This document shows positions 25,111-34,600 of a stretch of DNA of 64,000 bases, one piece after another. Both the position numbers and the translations under genes were made by a program. The first letter of the stretch is position 1; every line of letters begins with the position of its first letter. This DNA comes from Mesorhizobium waimense (GTDB lineage: Bacteria; Pseudomonadota; Alphaproteobacteria; Rhizobiales; Rhizobiaceae): the NCBI RefSeq assembly GCF_003601975.1, contig NZ_QZWZ01000002.1, forward strand, positions 372,001 through 436,000. Direction: 5' to 3'. The notes below the pieces were generated by a model that saw nothing but the letters and a program-made list of their open reading frames with translations, made no database searches and was not told the DNA's origin.

Positions 25111-28096
25111 GCATGCGGCTCCCGTCCGGATCGTAGAAGTGGTTGGAGACGATCTCGATCGGCCCGAACCGGTTGCGCAGCGGATCGGAAACGAAGGCGC
25201 GCGTGCCGTGCCGCGCCTTGCCGCCGCTGACCAGCGCCAGCGCGATGTGCTTACCGAGCGCCGGCGAGTAGCAGCAGGCGGTGATGTGGCCGATGGAATC
25301 GTGCGGATTGGCTTCGTCCAGTTCCTCGACGATATGAGCGCCGCCGTTGAGTGGCCGGTTGTCGAGCGAAACCAGACCGACGAGTTGCAGCCGGTCGGGC
25401 GCGATCAGGCCCTCGCGGTCCATCATCGCCGAGCCGATGAAAGGCTTCTTCTTCGACAGCATCCAGTCGAGATGCAGGTCGCGCGCCGTGGTGCGGCCGT
25501 CGATCTCGGCGCCGGTGACGTGGCCCTTCTCGATGCGCATCGTGCCCAGCGCTTCCAGCCCATAGGTGACCAGCCCGAACGGCTTGCCGGCCCCGATTAG
25601 TGCTTCCCAGACATGGGTGCCGTAGCCGGCGCCGGAATAGACCTCGAAGGCCATCTCGCCGGAGAAGGAGAGCCGGCAGATCATGACGGGCACGTCTGCG
25701 ATCTCGCCGCGCACGATGCCCATGAACGGCAAGGTAGCGTTGTCGACGGCGGTCCCCTTGACGCAAGCGGCGAGGATTGCGCGCGCGTTCGGGCCGCCGA
25801 TGGCAGCGCCCGCCCATTCGTCGGTGACCGAGGTGACAGTGACCTTCAGCTCCGGCCAGATGACGTCGAGGAAGTATTCCAGATGCTGCATCACCTTACC
25901 GGCATTGGCCGTGGTGGTGGTCATCAGGAAATCCTGCTCGCCGAGCCGCCATGTGGTGCCGTCGTCGAAGGCGAGCCCATCCTCGCGCAGCATCAGCCCG
26001 TAGCGGGCCTTGCCGACGGCCAGCGTCGAGAACATGTTGGTGTAGACGCGGTCGAGGAATTCCGCTGCGTCCGGCCCCTGCACGGCGATCTTGCCCAGCG
26101 TCGAGACATCGACGATGCCGGCGCTGTCGCGGGTCGCCTTGGCTTCACGCACATAGGCCTGCTCGATCGTCTCGCCGGCAAGGCCGTAGATCATCGGGCG
26201 ATACCAGAGGCCGGCCGAATACATCGTCGCGCCGTTGGCAATGTGCCAGTCATGCATCGGCGTCAGCCGCTCGGGCTTCAGGTCGCCGAAGCGTTCCGCC
26301 GCCAGCGAGCCGATCGACACCGCCGAGTAGGGCGGCCGGAAGCGGGTCGTGCCGACTTCGGGGATCGGCTTGCCGAGCGCCTCGGCCATGATGGCGAGGC
26401 CCGGCACGTTGGAGCTTTTGCCCTGGTCGGTCGCCATGCCGAGCGTGGTGTAGCGCTTCAGGTGCTCGACCGAGACGAAGCCTTCGCGATGGGCAAGGCG
26501 CACATCTTCGGCCGTCACGTCGTGCTGGAAATCGACGAAGCTTTTTCCCTTCGCCTTGATCTCGAAGACCGGCGCAGGATCGGGGTCGCCGGGAGCGCCC
26601 TCCACGACCGGCAACGCGGTCGGCGCACCTGTTGCTCCGGCCGCGGAAAGACCGGCGGTGCGGCCCTCGGCAATAGCCTCGGCGGTGGAGAAGCTGCCGG
26701 TGAAGGCGCCCGCGCCGACCCATTTCTGCGTCGGCCTCGGCGGCAGAAAGGCCTGGCGCGCGGCGTCCCACTCTGCGCTAGCGCCCGCCTGGCTGGCGAG
26801 GTGGATGGTCGGCGACCAGCCGCCCGACATCAGCAGGCAGTCGGCATGGATGCTGCGCGCATCGCCGGTCAGCGCGCCGCTCACCATGTCGAAACGCTGC
26901 ACCTTGAGCCCGGAAAGCGCCTTGCCGCCTTCGGTGGCGACCACGGCATGAGCGGACAGGATCTCGGCTTCGGCCTCGGTGGCCAGCTTGCGCATCTCGC
27001 CCGACAGCTCCTGGCGAACATCGATGATGGCGACAATCGCAGCGCCCGCATTCTTCAGCGCCAGCGCCGAGCGATAGGCGCTGTCATTGTTGGTGAACAG
27101 CGCAATCCTGTCGCCCGGCAAAACGCCATATTCGTTGGCGTAGCGCTCGGAGGCATGCGCCAGCATGACACCCGGCCGGTCGTTTCCGGGAAACACCAGC
27201 GGCCGCTCGAAGGAGCCGGTGGCAAGCACCACCGACCTGGCGCGAATCGCCCAGTAGCGATGACGCGGCTCGCCCCTGGCCGGGGCTTCCTTGTGGTCGG
27301 TGACCCGTTCAAGTGCAGCCAGCGTGTTGCCGTCATAGTAACCCCAGACCGTGGTGCGCGGCAGCAGACGGACATTGTCATGGCCTTCGAGCTGGCCGAT
27401 GGCGCGCGCCGCCCAGTCCGCCGCGGGCGTGCCGTCGATGGTCTCGCGGGACCAATTGGCCGAGCCCCCGAAATTCGGCTCCAACTCGCAGAGGATGACG
27501 CGCTGGCCTTGATCGGCCGCCGCCCTGGCGGCCATCAGCCCCGCCGGGCCGGAGCCGACCACCAGCACGTCGCAGAAGGCGTTCATGCGCTCGTAGCGCT
27601 CCGGATCGGCGGTGGTGCCGGCCCTGCCGAGGCCGGCGGCGCGGCGGATGAAATGCTCGCAGAACATCCAGAAGCGGGTGCCTTTCAGCGGGCCGATCAC
27701 CGGTCCCATGAAGGTCTTGTAATAGAAGCCGGCCGACAGGATCTTGCCGCCGAGCTGGTTGATGGCGTTTACGTCCCAGGCGAGCGATGGGAAGCGGTTT
27801 TGGCTGACCGCTACCAGCCCGTCATAGATCTCGACCATGGTGGCGGCGATGTTCGGTTCGCGAACCTCGCCCCGCAGCACCGTCACCAGCGCGTTCGGCT
27901 CCTCGACGCCGGCGGTCAGCACGCCGCGCGGGCGGTGGTACTTGAACGACCGGCCGAACAGCGTGACGCCGTTGGCAAGCAGCGCCGAGGCCAGCGTGTC
28001 GCCGGCATAACCGGTGTAGGGCGTGCCGTCGAAGGTGAAGCGGATGGTGCGCAGCCGGTCGATGCGGCCGCCGGTTTCGGCGCGGCGCGGGCTCAC
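25103..28096 (-). CDS. soxA: Sarcosine oxidase alpha subunit
   Basis: 997 residues with a GTG start. The N-terminal ferredoxin-like domain (FDGTPYTGYAGDTLASALLANG, residues 23-44) is followed by a dinucleotide-binding domain (VVGSGPAGLMAARAAADQG near 178). GcvT domains in the C-terminal third bind THF, so formaldehyde from sarcosine is captured as methylene-THF. This subunit carries NAD+ and, with beta, the second flavin. It overlaps soxD by GTGA and soxG by eight bases. Confidence 0.96.
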   Translation of the reverse strand: MSPRRAETGGRIDRLRTIRFTFDGTPYTGYAGDTLASALLANGVTLFGRSFKYHRPRGVLTAGVEEPNALVTVLRGEVREPNIAATMVEIYDGLVAVSQNRFPSLAWDVNAINQLGGKILSAGFYYKTFMGPVIGPLKGTRFWMFCEHFIRRAAGLGRAGTTADPERYERMNAFCDVLVVGSGPAGLMAARAAADQGQRVILCELEPNFGGSANWSRETIDGTPAADWAARAIGQLEGHDNVRLLPRTTVWGYYDGNTLAALERVTDHKEAPARGEPRHRYWAIRARSVVLATGSFERPLVFPGNDRPGVMLAHASERYANEYGVLPGDRIALFTNNDSAYRSALALKNAGAAIVAIIDVRQELSGEMRKLATEAEAEILSAHAVVATEGGKALSGLKVQRFDMVSGALTGDARSIHADCLLMSGGWSPTIHLASQAGASAEWDAARQAFLPPRPTQKWVGAGAFTGSFSTAEAIAEGRTAGLSAAGATGAPTALPVVEGAPGDPDPAPVFEIKAKGKSFVDFQHDVTAEDVRLAHREGFVSVEHLKRYTTLGMATDQGKSSNVPGLAIMAEALGKPIPEVGTTRFRPPYSAVSIGSLAAERFGDLKPERLTPMHDWHIANGATMYSAGLWYRPMIYGLAGETIEQAYVREAKATRDSAGIVDVSTLGKIAVQGPDAAEFLDRVYTNMFSTLAVGKARYGLMLREDGLAFDDGTTWRLGEQDFLMTTTTANAGKVMQHLEYFLDVIWPELKVTVTSVTDEWAGAAIGGPNARAILAACVKGTAVDNATLPFMGIVRGEIADVPVMICRLSFSGEMAFEVYSGAGYGTHVWEALIGAGKPFGLVTYGLEALGTMRIEKGHVTGAEIDGRTTARDLHLDWMLSKKKPFIGSAMMDREGLIAPDRLQLVGLVSLDNRPLNGGAHIVEELDEANPHDSIGHITACCYSPALGKHIALALVSGGKARHGTRAFVSDPLRNRFGPIEIVSNHFYDPDGSRMHG

Positions 28097-28386
28097 GACT
28101 TGGCCTCCAGCTTGTGCCGGGCAGCCTTGTGGTCGCCACGCGCGAAGCCGCTGCTCGAGATTTCATGCGTCAGCGTGTTGCGCACGACCCTGAGATGGGC
28201 GCGGCAGCCGCCGGAGTGCTGCCAGATCTCGTTGTGGTCGCCGGCCGGGTTCAGCCGGTCGTAGACATAGGCGTTCCAGGCGTCGAGATCCTGCGAGGCA
28301 GGCTGCGGACGCTGGCGGTTGCCGTCGCCCTGATAGGTGAATTCGATGACGTCGCGCGGGCCGCAATAGGGACAGGTGATCAGCAT
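28093..28386 (-). CDS. soxD: Sarcosine oxidase delta subunit
   Basis: 97 residues with the zinc-site motif CPYCGPR at 5-11 and the second half HSGGCRAHL at 57-65. These match the SoxD zinc ligands (three cysteines and one histidine). DAWNAYVYDRLNPAGDHNEIW is the conserved central stretch. It is a structural subunit of the tetramer. It lies between soxB (12-base gap) and soxA (GTGA overlap). Confidence 0.95.
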   Translation of the reverse strand: MLITCPYCGPRDVIEFTYQGDGNRQRPQPASQDLDAWNAYVYDRLNPAGDHNEIWQHSGGCRAHLRVVRNTLTHEISSSGFARGDHKAARHKLEAKS

Positions 28387-28398
28387 CTTGTTTGGACC

Positions 28399-29658
28399 CT
28401 AATGCAGCCGAGGGGTGGCGCCCTGGCCTTTGTCGTCGATGACAAGGCCGCGATGGAAGCGGTCGAGCGTGAAGGGAGCGTTGAAGTCGTGCGGCTCGTC
28501 CTTGGCAATGGTCCAGGCAAAGCACCAGCCCGAGGCCGGCGTCGCCTTGAAGCCGCCGTAGCACCAGCCGCAGTTGAGATACATGCCGGGCAGCGGCCCG
28601 GTGGTGATGATCGGCGAACCGTCCATCGTCATGTCGCAGACGCCGCCCCATGAGCGCAGCATGCGCACGCGGGCAAGACCGGGGAACAGCGCCAGCATCT
28701 CGCTCATCACTTCGTCGACAATAGGTAGGCTGCCGCGCTGGGCGTAGCTGTTGTAGCCGTCGAGGTCGCCGCCATAGACGAGGCCGCCCTTGTCCGACTG
28801 CGAGATGTAGAAGTGACCCATGCCGAAGGTCAGGATCGTATCGATGATGGGTTTCAGCGATTCCGTCACGAAGGCCTGCAGCACGTGGCTCTCGATCGGC
28901 ATTTTGTCGATGCCGGCAAGCTGCATCACCCGACCGGTGCTGCCGGCAACGGCGAGCGCTACCTTCTTGGCGCGGATTTCGCCGCGCGTCGTCGACACGC
29001 CGGTGATGCGGTCGCCGTCGCGCAGGAAACCGGTGACCTCGCAGTTCTCGATGATGTCGACGCCGCGACGGTCAGCGCCGCGTGCATAGCCCCAGGCGAC
29101 AGCATCGTGGCGGGCACTGCCGGCACGCGGCTGCATTAGCCCGCCGAAGATCGGGAAGCGCGCCGAACCGGAAACGTCCAGCGCCGGCACCAGCCGCTTG
29201 ATCTCGGCCACCGTCATCAGTTCGGCATCGACACCGAGATGGCGCATGGCATTGCCGCGGCGGGCATAGTCGTCGAACTGGGCCGGGGTATGCGCAAGGT
29301 TCAGGCAGCCGCGCTGCGAGAACATGACGTTGTAATTGAGATCGTGCGAGAGGTTCTCCCACATCTTCATCGAGTGTTCGTAGAAGCGTGTGTTGGACGG
29401 CAACAGGTAGTTGGAGCGCACCGCGGTGGTGTTGCGGCCGACATTTCCGGAGCCGAGCCAGCCCTTTTCCAGCACCGCGACATTGGTGATGCCATGCTCC
29501 TTGGCGAGGTAGTAGGCCGTCGACAATCCATGCCCGCCACCGCCGATGACTATGACATCGTAGGACGCCTTGGGGTCCGGCTTGCGCCAGGCGGGCTTCC
29601 AGTCCTTGTTTCCGGTGAAAGCGTTCTTGAGGAGCGAAAGGGCGGAGTATTCGGCCAT
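28399..29658 (-). CDS. soxB: Sarcosine oxidase beta subunit
   Basis: 419 residues. The FAD dinucleotide motif VIGGGGHGLSTAYYLA is at 37-52, and GSGNVGRNTTAVRSNYLLP near 70-90 is typical of SoxB. This subunit binds noncovalent FAD and covalent FMN and oxidises sarcosine to glycine with O2. No glyA or purU follows soxG here, unlike many sox operons. The start MAEYSALSLL fits relatives; an ATG six codons earlier (29676) is possible. The 230 bases upstream form the divergent promoter region with the MscS gene. Confidence 0.95.
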   Translation of the reverse strand: MAEYSALSLLKNAFTGNKDWKPAWRKPDPKASYDVIVIGGGGHGLSTAYYLAKEHGITNVAVLEKGWLGSGNVGRNTTAVRSNYLLPSNTRFYEHSMKMWENLSHDLNYNVMFSQRGCLNLAHTPAQFDDYARRGNAMRHLGVDAELMTVAEIKRLVPALDVSGSARFPIFGGLMQPRAGSARHDAVAWGYARGADRRGVDIIENCEVTGFLRDGDRITGVSTTRGEIRAKKVALAVAGSTGRVMQLAGIDKMPIESHVLQAFVTESLKPIIDTILTFGMGHFYISQSDKGGLVYGGDLDGYNSYAQRGSLPIVDEVMSEMLALFPGLARVRMLRSWGGVCDMTMDGSPIITTGPLPGMYLNCGWCYGGFKATPASGWCFAWTIAKDEPHDFNAPFTLDRFHRGLVIDDKGQGATPRLH

Positions 29659-29888
29659 ACTTTTGGAGCCTGTCATGAGCTTCGGATGGGCCGCGCTGCA
29701 ACCATCCGCTTGTGCGATGCGGCAGACTATAGAGCAGGCCGCTGCCGCAAAGCCAAGATTGCGCCATCGCTTTTCGACTGGCCGACTCCGAAACCGCGCC
29801 AGCCGGGACGGGTTGCCCCATGATAGGAGCGCCTTTATCAAGGATGGGTTTTCAGAACCGGCCTTTGCCGCGAGTCGCCAGACCACAG

Positions 29889-32372
29889 ATGTTTTTTCGA
29901 TTGCTCCGCCTGATCCTGATCCTTGCGCTTGTCGTCGCGGCGCCGCAGTCGTTCGACGCGATGGCGCAGGCGATCGGCCAGGGCGCGGCGGGTTTGATCA
30001 CTGACCAGCAGAAGGCCATCCAGGACCTGACCGCCAAGACCGACGGTCTCGAGAAGAAAATACAGCAGGACAGCGAGGACGATGCCTCGCTCGTGGAAGT
30101 CCGGCTGCAGCTGGAGGAAATGTCTCGGGCAGCGCTGACCAGCGCGCTCGCCTTCCGTTCACGGCTCACCGACATCAACAACCGGATTGAGACACTGGGG
30201 CCGCCGCCGGCCACGGGGCAGCCGCAAGAGCCCGACATCGTCACCGGCGAACGCCAGGCGCTGGCGTCGGAAAAGGCCGAGATCAACGCCGTCATCGCTG
30301 CCGCGCAGAACCTGTCGATTCGCATCAGTGGGCTGATCGACAAGATCGGCAACATGCGCAGCGAGCTGTTCCGCAACCTTCTGACCAAACGCTATGAACT
30401 TTCCGACGCGCTGAGTCCGCAGGTCGTTTCCGACGCCCAGGACGAATACGCAAACCTTTACAAGGCCGTGTCGTCCTGGCTTGGCTTTGCCTTCAAATTC
30501 AAGTTCAAGGCGATGCTTGCGGCGACCTTCATGGCGCTGGCGCTCGCAGTGGTGCTGCTGGTCGGCGGCCGCCGCCTGTTCGGGCGTATCTTCGAAGCCG
30601 ATGCGTCGATCGAGGATCCTTCCTATCTCAGCCGATTGTCGGTGGCGTTCTGGTCGACATTACTGCCGACGCTGGCGGTCGGCGCCTTCCTCGCTTCGAC
30701 GGTTTTCCTGTTCAACTATTACAACGTCCTGCGCGGCGATATCGGCGTCTTCCTCAACGCGCTGGCTGCCGTCATCGCGGTGGTGTTCTGCGTCAACCGG
30801 CTGACCAATGCGGCGCTGGAGCCGCGGCTGCCGAACTGGCGTCTGATACCGGTCGAGACAGGTCCGGCGCGTTGGCTGGTGCGGCTGACGACAGCCATGG
30901 CGATTGTCATCGGCGTCAACAATTTCCTGTCGGTGGTCAATGACAAGATGGGCTCGCCGCTGTCGGTCACCATCGTCAGAAGTTTTGTCGCCACCATCAT
31001 CGTAGGCGTCATCCTGATCCTGATGGCGTTGCTGAAACCGTTCAAGGCACGCGACGGAGGCTGGCGCCCCTGGCCGGCATGGCTGCGCTACACTGCCGTT
31101 GCGCTCGGTCTTTTCACCATCGCGGCGGCGCTGTTCGGCTATATCGGCCTTGCCCTTTTCGTCTCGCTTCAGGTCGTGGTCACCGGCACTGTCCTGATCA
31201 CCGCCTATATCGGCTTTCTTTCGGCACGAGAGATCGGCGAGGAAGGCGGTTTCGCCGGCACTTCGATCGGTCACTGGCTTTCCACCAATTCCAGCTATGA
31301 GGAAACCGCGCTCGACCAACTTGGCCTGGTCGTCAGCATCGCCATCAACCTGATGATCGTGCTGGTGTTCCTGCCGCTGATCCTTTTGATGTGGGGGTTC
31401 CAGCCCGGCGACATCCAGGCCTGGGCCTACAAGCTGGCGACCGGCGTCTCCATCGGTTCGGTGACCATCTCGTTCCTTGGCATCCTCAGCGGCATCGTCG
31501 TTTTCGTCATCGGCTACTTCCTGACGCGCTGGTTCCAGGGCTGGCTCGACGGCTCGGTGATGGCGCGCGGCCGGGTCGATACCGGCGTGCGCAACTCGAT
31601 CCGGCTGGCCGTCGGCTATGCCGGCGTCGCACTCGCAGCTCTCGTCGGCGTCTCGGCGGCGGGCATCGATCTGTCCAATCTGGCGCTCGTTGCCGGTGCG
31701 CTTTCCCTCGGTATCGGCTTCGGCTTGCAGAATGTCGTGTCGAACTTCGTTTCGGGCCTGATCCTGCTCGCCGAGCGACCGTTCAAGGTCGGCGACTGGA
31801 TCGTTGCCGGTGACATCAGCGGCACCGTCAAGAAGATCAGCGTGCGCGCCACCGAGATCGAGACGTTCCAGCGGCAGTCGGTGATCCTGCCAAATTCGAA
31901 CCTGATCAACAACGCGGTCGGCAATTGGACGCACCGCAACAAGCTCGGCCGCGTCGACATCAAGGTCGGCGTCGCCTATGGCAGCGACGTCAAGCGGGTG
32001 CACGCCCTGCTGCTCGACATTGCGCGCAGCCATCCGCTAGTGCTGAAGAATCCGGAGCCGTTCGTGCTGTTCACCAATTTCGGCGCGGCGGCGCTCGAAT
32101 TCGAGATCCGGGTGTTTCTTGCCGACGTGCTCAACGGCGCCATCGTGCAGAACGACATCCGCTTCACGGTTCTCGATACTTTCGACGGCGAGCATATCGA
32201 GATCCCCTCGACGCCGCGCGCCGAGGTAAAGAAGCACGAGGCATGGCCGATCGACGACGACAAGATGGAAGCCGAATTCGCCGAGCGCGAGGAGGCGGAA
32301 GCCGCAGCCGCGATCGAGAGGGAACGCCTGGCGAAGTCGAAGCGCAAGAGCCGCAAGCCCGACCCGGATTAA
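29889..32372 (+). CDS. Large MscS-family mechanosensitive channel
   Basis: 827 residues from this start. A signal peptide (FFRLLRLILILALVVAAPQSFDAMA) leads into a periplasmic helical region of about 180 residues with coiled-coil character and a DUF3772-like pattern. About ten membrane helices follow, and the MscS core has VAGALSLGIGFGLQNVVSNF and RPFKVGDWIVAGDISGTV. The C-terminal tail is highly charged (Glu/Lys/Arg-rich). It gates at high membrane tension after osmotic downshock, which fits a cell that accumulates betaines. In-frame starts at 29820 and 29844 exist; 29889 begins the signal peptide. Confidence 0.88.
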   Translation: MFFRLLRLILILALVVAAPQSFDAMAQAIGQGAAGLITDQQKAIQDLTAKTDGLEKKIQQDSEDDASLVEVRLQLEEMSRAALTSALAFRSRLTDINNRIETLGPPPATGQPQEPDIVTGERQALASEKAEINAVIAAAQNLSIRISGLIDKIGNMRSELFRNLLTKRYELSDALSPQVVSDAQDEYANLYKAVSSWLGFAFKFKFKAMLAATFMALALAVVLLVGGRRLFGRIFEADASIEDPSYLSRLSVAFWSTLLPTLAVGAFLASTVFLFNYYNVLRGDIGVFLNALAAVIAVVFCVNRLTNAALEPRLPNWRLIPVETGPARWLVRLTTAMAIVIGVNNFLSVVNDKMGSPLSVTIVRSFVATIIVGVILILMALLKPFKARDGGWRPWPAWLRYTAVALGLFTIAAALFGYIGLALFVSLQVVVTGTVLITAYIGFLSAREIGEEGGFAGTSIGHWLSTNSSYEETALDQLGLVVSIAINLMIVLVFLPLILLMWGFQPGDIQAWAYKLATGVSIGSVTISFLGILSGIVVFVIGYFLTRWFQGWLDGSVMARGRVDTGVRNSIRLAVGYAGVALAALVGVSAAGIDLSNLALVAGALSLGIGFGLQNVVSNFVSGLILLAERPFKVGDWIVAGDISGTVKKISVRATEIETFQRQSVILPNSNLINNAVGNWTHRNKLGRVDIKVGVAYGSDVKRVHALLLDIARSHPLVLKNPEPFVLFTNFGAAALEFEIRVFLADVLNGAIVQNDIRFTVLDTFDGEHIEIPSTPRAEVKKHEAWPIDDDKMEAEFAEREEAEAAAAIERERLAKSKRKSRKPDPD

Positions 32373-32498
32373 GGTGTACTGATATTCAGGTGATGCCGGC
32401 CTGCAATGCCGGGCTCCTTCGCTTCGGGTGCACGCTCCGCTCCGGTTCTCGGAACCCACCATTTTCGGCTCGGCCTGACCTGAATCTCAGCACACCTT
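32371..32498. repeat. Dispersed palindromic element after the MscS gene
   Basis: The 21-base sequence at 32371-32391 and its inverted copy at 32478-32498 match at 19 of 21 positions (core ATTCAGGT/ACCTGAAT). They enclose about 86 bases with further internal GCCGGCC/GGCC symmetry. The left arm begins with the last base of the MscS stop codon. It has the look of a rhizobial REP-like intergenic mosaic element. The rest of the spacer up to 32650 holds no gene. Confidence 0.6.
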
Positions 32499-32650
32499 GG
32501 AACTGTGCTACATGCGGCGAAAACCAATTGCGGCATGAATGCGGCATTCAGTTGCGGTTCAGCTTGCAAGTCATATAAGCTCGCATGCAAAGGGCGAGAA
32601 TGCCTTGCAAAATGCAACCAGAGGCGGTGTGGAAACACCGATATTGCAAA

Positions 32651-32914
32651 ATGTGGAAGTCTGTCGTCGCCGCCATCGCTTTTCTTGCCGTGGGCGGGTC
32701 GGCTTTCGCCGCCAGCGCGGTCAACAAGGACGCCGAGACCCGGACGCTGATCGTGACCGAGGGCGGCGGCAAGACGGAGCTGGCTCTGGCCGCCGGCGAA
32801 ACCGTGGAATTCTGCCCGAACGGCTGTTTCGTCACCTTGCCCAATGGTGACCTCGAAGCCCTGACCGGCTCGGAAACTGTCGAGATCTCGGGCGGCGTCG
32901 CCCGCATCAAGTAA
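32651..32914 (+). CDS. Small exported protein, function unknown
   Basis: 87 residues from the ATG at 32651. A signal peptide (MWKSVVAAIAFLAVGGSAFAAS) is cut after about residue 21. The mature part is short and acidic, with a possible disulfide in FCPNGCFVTLPNGD and the ending ETVEISGGVARIK. I do not recognise a named family. The frame is open upstream to 32585 without a better start or ribosome-binding site. A strong terminator follows the stop, so it is a single-gene unit. Confidence 0.75.
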   Translation: MWKSVVAAIAFLAVGGSAFAASAVNKDAETRTLIVTEGGGKTELALAAGETVEFCPNGCFVTLPNGDLEALTGSETVEISGGVARIK

Positions 32915-32936
32915 ACTTGCGGCAGCATCTTTTGCG

Positions 32937-32965
32937 AAGGCCGGGCATTGCCCGGCCTTTTATTG
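32937..32965 (+). terminator. Rho-independent terminator
   Basis: A 10-bp perfect stem (AAGGCCGGGC at 32937-32946 with GCCCGGCCTT at 32950-32959) and a three-base loop are followed by TTATTGTTT. It ends the small exported-protein transcript 22 bases after the stop codon. Confidence 0.88.
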
Positions 32966-33164
32966 TTTGCGGTAGTACTTGTTTAACAATGACGCGGGAA
33001 ATACCAGCGCGCCGTCCTGCCACAACCGGGCGTTTTAACGATCGTTACGTCATCTCCCGCTATATCCGATGCCAAGACGCCGAAACATGGCGCGGGGTGT
33101 ATCTGCACATGACCCCATCCGGACCGGCATTCGGTGTCATGTGCTTCAGGCAGGGCAGGAAAAA

Positions 33165-34598
33165 ATGGACGCGAGGTCGGACAGGAACGCAATCCCGCTT
33201 GCGGTCGATCTCGACGGCACGCTGATTGCAACGGACCTTTTGTGGGAAGGCCTGTTCATCCTTCTCAAGAAGAATCCGCTCTATATTTTCCTGGTGCCGT
33301 TCTGGCTGGCCGGAGGCCCGGCACGGCTGAAGCAGGCGATCGCCGACCGAATCGACATCGATCCGGCCTCGCTGCCCTACCGCGAGATCCTGCTCGAGCG
33401 GCTGCGCAAAGAGCATGGCGAAGGCCGCAAGATCGTGCTGGCGACGGGTACGCCGCGCAAATTCGCCGAGGCGATCGCAGCCCATCTCGGCATTTTCGAT
33501 CGCGTGCTGGCGACCGACGGTCCGCACAATATGACGTCGGGCAGGAAGCGCGCCTCGCTCGTCGCCGCCTATGGCGATGGCGGTTTCGACTATGCCGGCA
33601 ACAGCCGGCACGATGTCAGGGTGTTCGACGCCGCGCGCAGTGCGATCGTCGTGGCGCCCGACCGTCGCGCCGCGCGCTGGCAGGCCGCCCATGGCGCCGA
33701 AACGGTGCCGACGCCGAAACCGACCCTCAAGACCTTCGTCAAGATGCTGCGCGTGCATCAATGGCTGAAGAACGTGCTGATCGCGGTGCCGATGGTGCTG
33801 TCGCATGAATACTTCAACATCGACATGATCTGGGAATGCGCGGTGGCGTTCGTTTCGTTCTGCGCAGTGGCGTCCGCGATCTACATCCTCAACGATTTCT
33901 TCGACCTCGCGCTGGACCGCAGGCATCCGACGAAGCGCAACCGGCCTTTCGCCAGCGGCGCGCTGTCGATCCCGTTCGGCATGGGCGCGATCCTGGTGCT
34001 GCTGTCGATCGGCGTCGCCGCGGGCCTGTTCCTGTCGCTCGAATTCCTTGGCGTGCTCGGCGGCTACATAGTCGTCACCACGGCCTATTCGCTGTCGTTC
34101 AAACGCATGCTTCTGGTCGACGTGCTGACTTTGGCCGGCCTCTATTCTATCCGCGTGCTGGCGGGTGCGGCGGCGACGGGTGTCGACGTCTCGTTCTGGC
34201 TGCTTGCCTTCTCGATCTTCTTCTTCCTGTCTCTGGCGCTCGTGAAGCGCTATGTCGAATTGCGCACCACCGCGATTCCGGCCGGCGAGCGCATTGCCGG
34301 CCGTGGCTACCGCACCGAAGACCAGGAGATCGTCGCTCAGGCCGGCATGGCCTCGGCCTTTTCCTCCGCCCTGGTGCTGGCGCTCTATATGGACAGCGTC
34401 TCGGTGCGCGAACTCTACCCGCATCCCTGGCTGGTCTGGCCGCTGGCGCCGATCGTGCTCTATCTCACCATGCGAGTCTGGATCCTCGCCCGCCGCAACG
34501 AAATGCATGACGATCCTGTCGTCTTCATCATCCGCGACTGGCGCAGCCAGATCGTCGTGCTGATCGGTGCGGCGCTGCTGGTCGCCGGAGGCTGGTAG
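33165..34598 (+). CDS. HAD-UbiA fusion, polyprenyl-phosphate phosphoribosyltransferase-like
   Basis: 477 residues. The N-terminal half is a haloacid-dehalogenase phosphatase (DLDGTL at 15-20, LATGTP near 90). The C-terminal half is a UbiA-type prenyltransferase with the Mg-diphosphate motif NDFFDLALDRRHPTKRNRP near 245-263 and about eight helices. In mycobacteria the UbiA enzyme makes decaprenyl-phosphoryl-5-phosphoribose and a separate phosphatase removes the 5-phosphate; here both steps could be in one chain. AGGA precedes the ATG at 33165. The next gene is a DprE1-like oxidase, which supports the reading. Confidence 0.85.
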   Translation: MDARSDRNAIPLAVDLDGTLIATDLLWEGLFILLKKNPLYIFLVPFWLAGGPARLKQAIADRIDIDPASLPYREILLERLRKEHGEGRKIVLATGTPRKFAEAIAAHLGIFDRVLATDGPHNMTSGRKRASLVAAYGDGGFDYAGNSRHDVRVFDAARSAIVVAPDRRAARWQAAHGAETVPTPKPTLKTFVKMLRVHQWLKNVLIAVPMVLSHEYFNIDMIWECAVAFVSFCAVASAIYILNDFFDLALDRRHPTKRNRPFASGALSIPFGMGAILVLLSIGVAAGLFLSLEFLGVLGGYIVVTTAYSLSFKRMLLVDVLTLAGLYSIRVLAGAAATGVDVSFWLLAFSIFFFLSLALVKRYVELRTTAIPAGERIAGRGYRTEDQEIVAQAGMASAFSSALVLALYMDSVSVRELYPHPWLVWPLAPIVLYLTMRVWILARRNEMHDDPVVFIIRDWRSQIVVLIGAALLVAGGW

Positions 34599-34600
34599 GG

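Noticed and set aside
25613..28264. An 883-codon open frame on the plus strand through soxA
   Set aside because: Antisense shadow of soxA caused by high GC; composition is Arg/Ala/Gly/His-rich with no domain, while the soxA frame has clear motifs.
29659..29888. Glycine riboswitch before soxB
   Set aside because: Tandem glycine-aptamer motifs were looked for in the divergent soxB-MscS spacer and not seen.
30660..32033. A 457-codon leftward frame inside the MscS gene
   Set aside because: Complementary to membrane-helix codons; yields a Asp/Gln/Arg/His-rich sequence without hydrophobic core or family motif.
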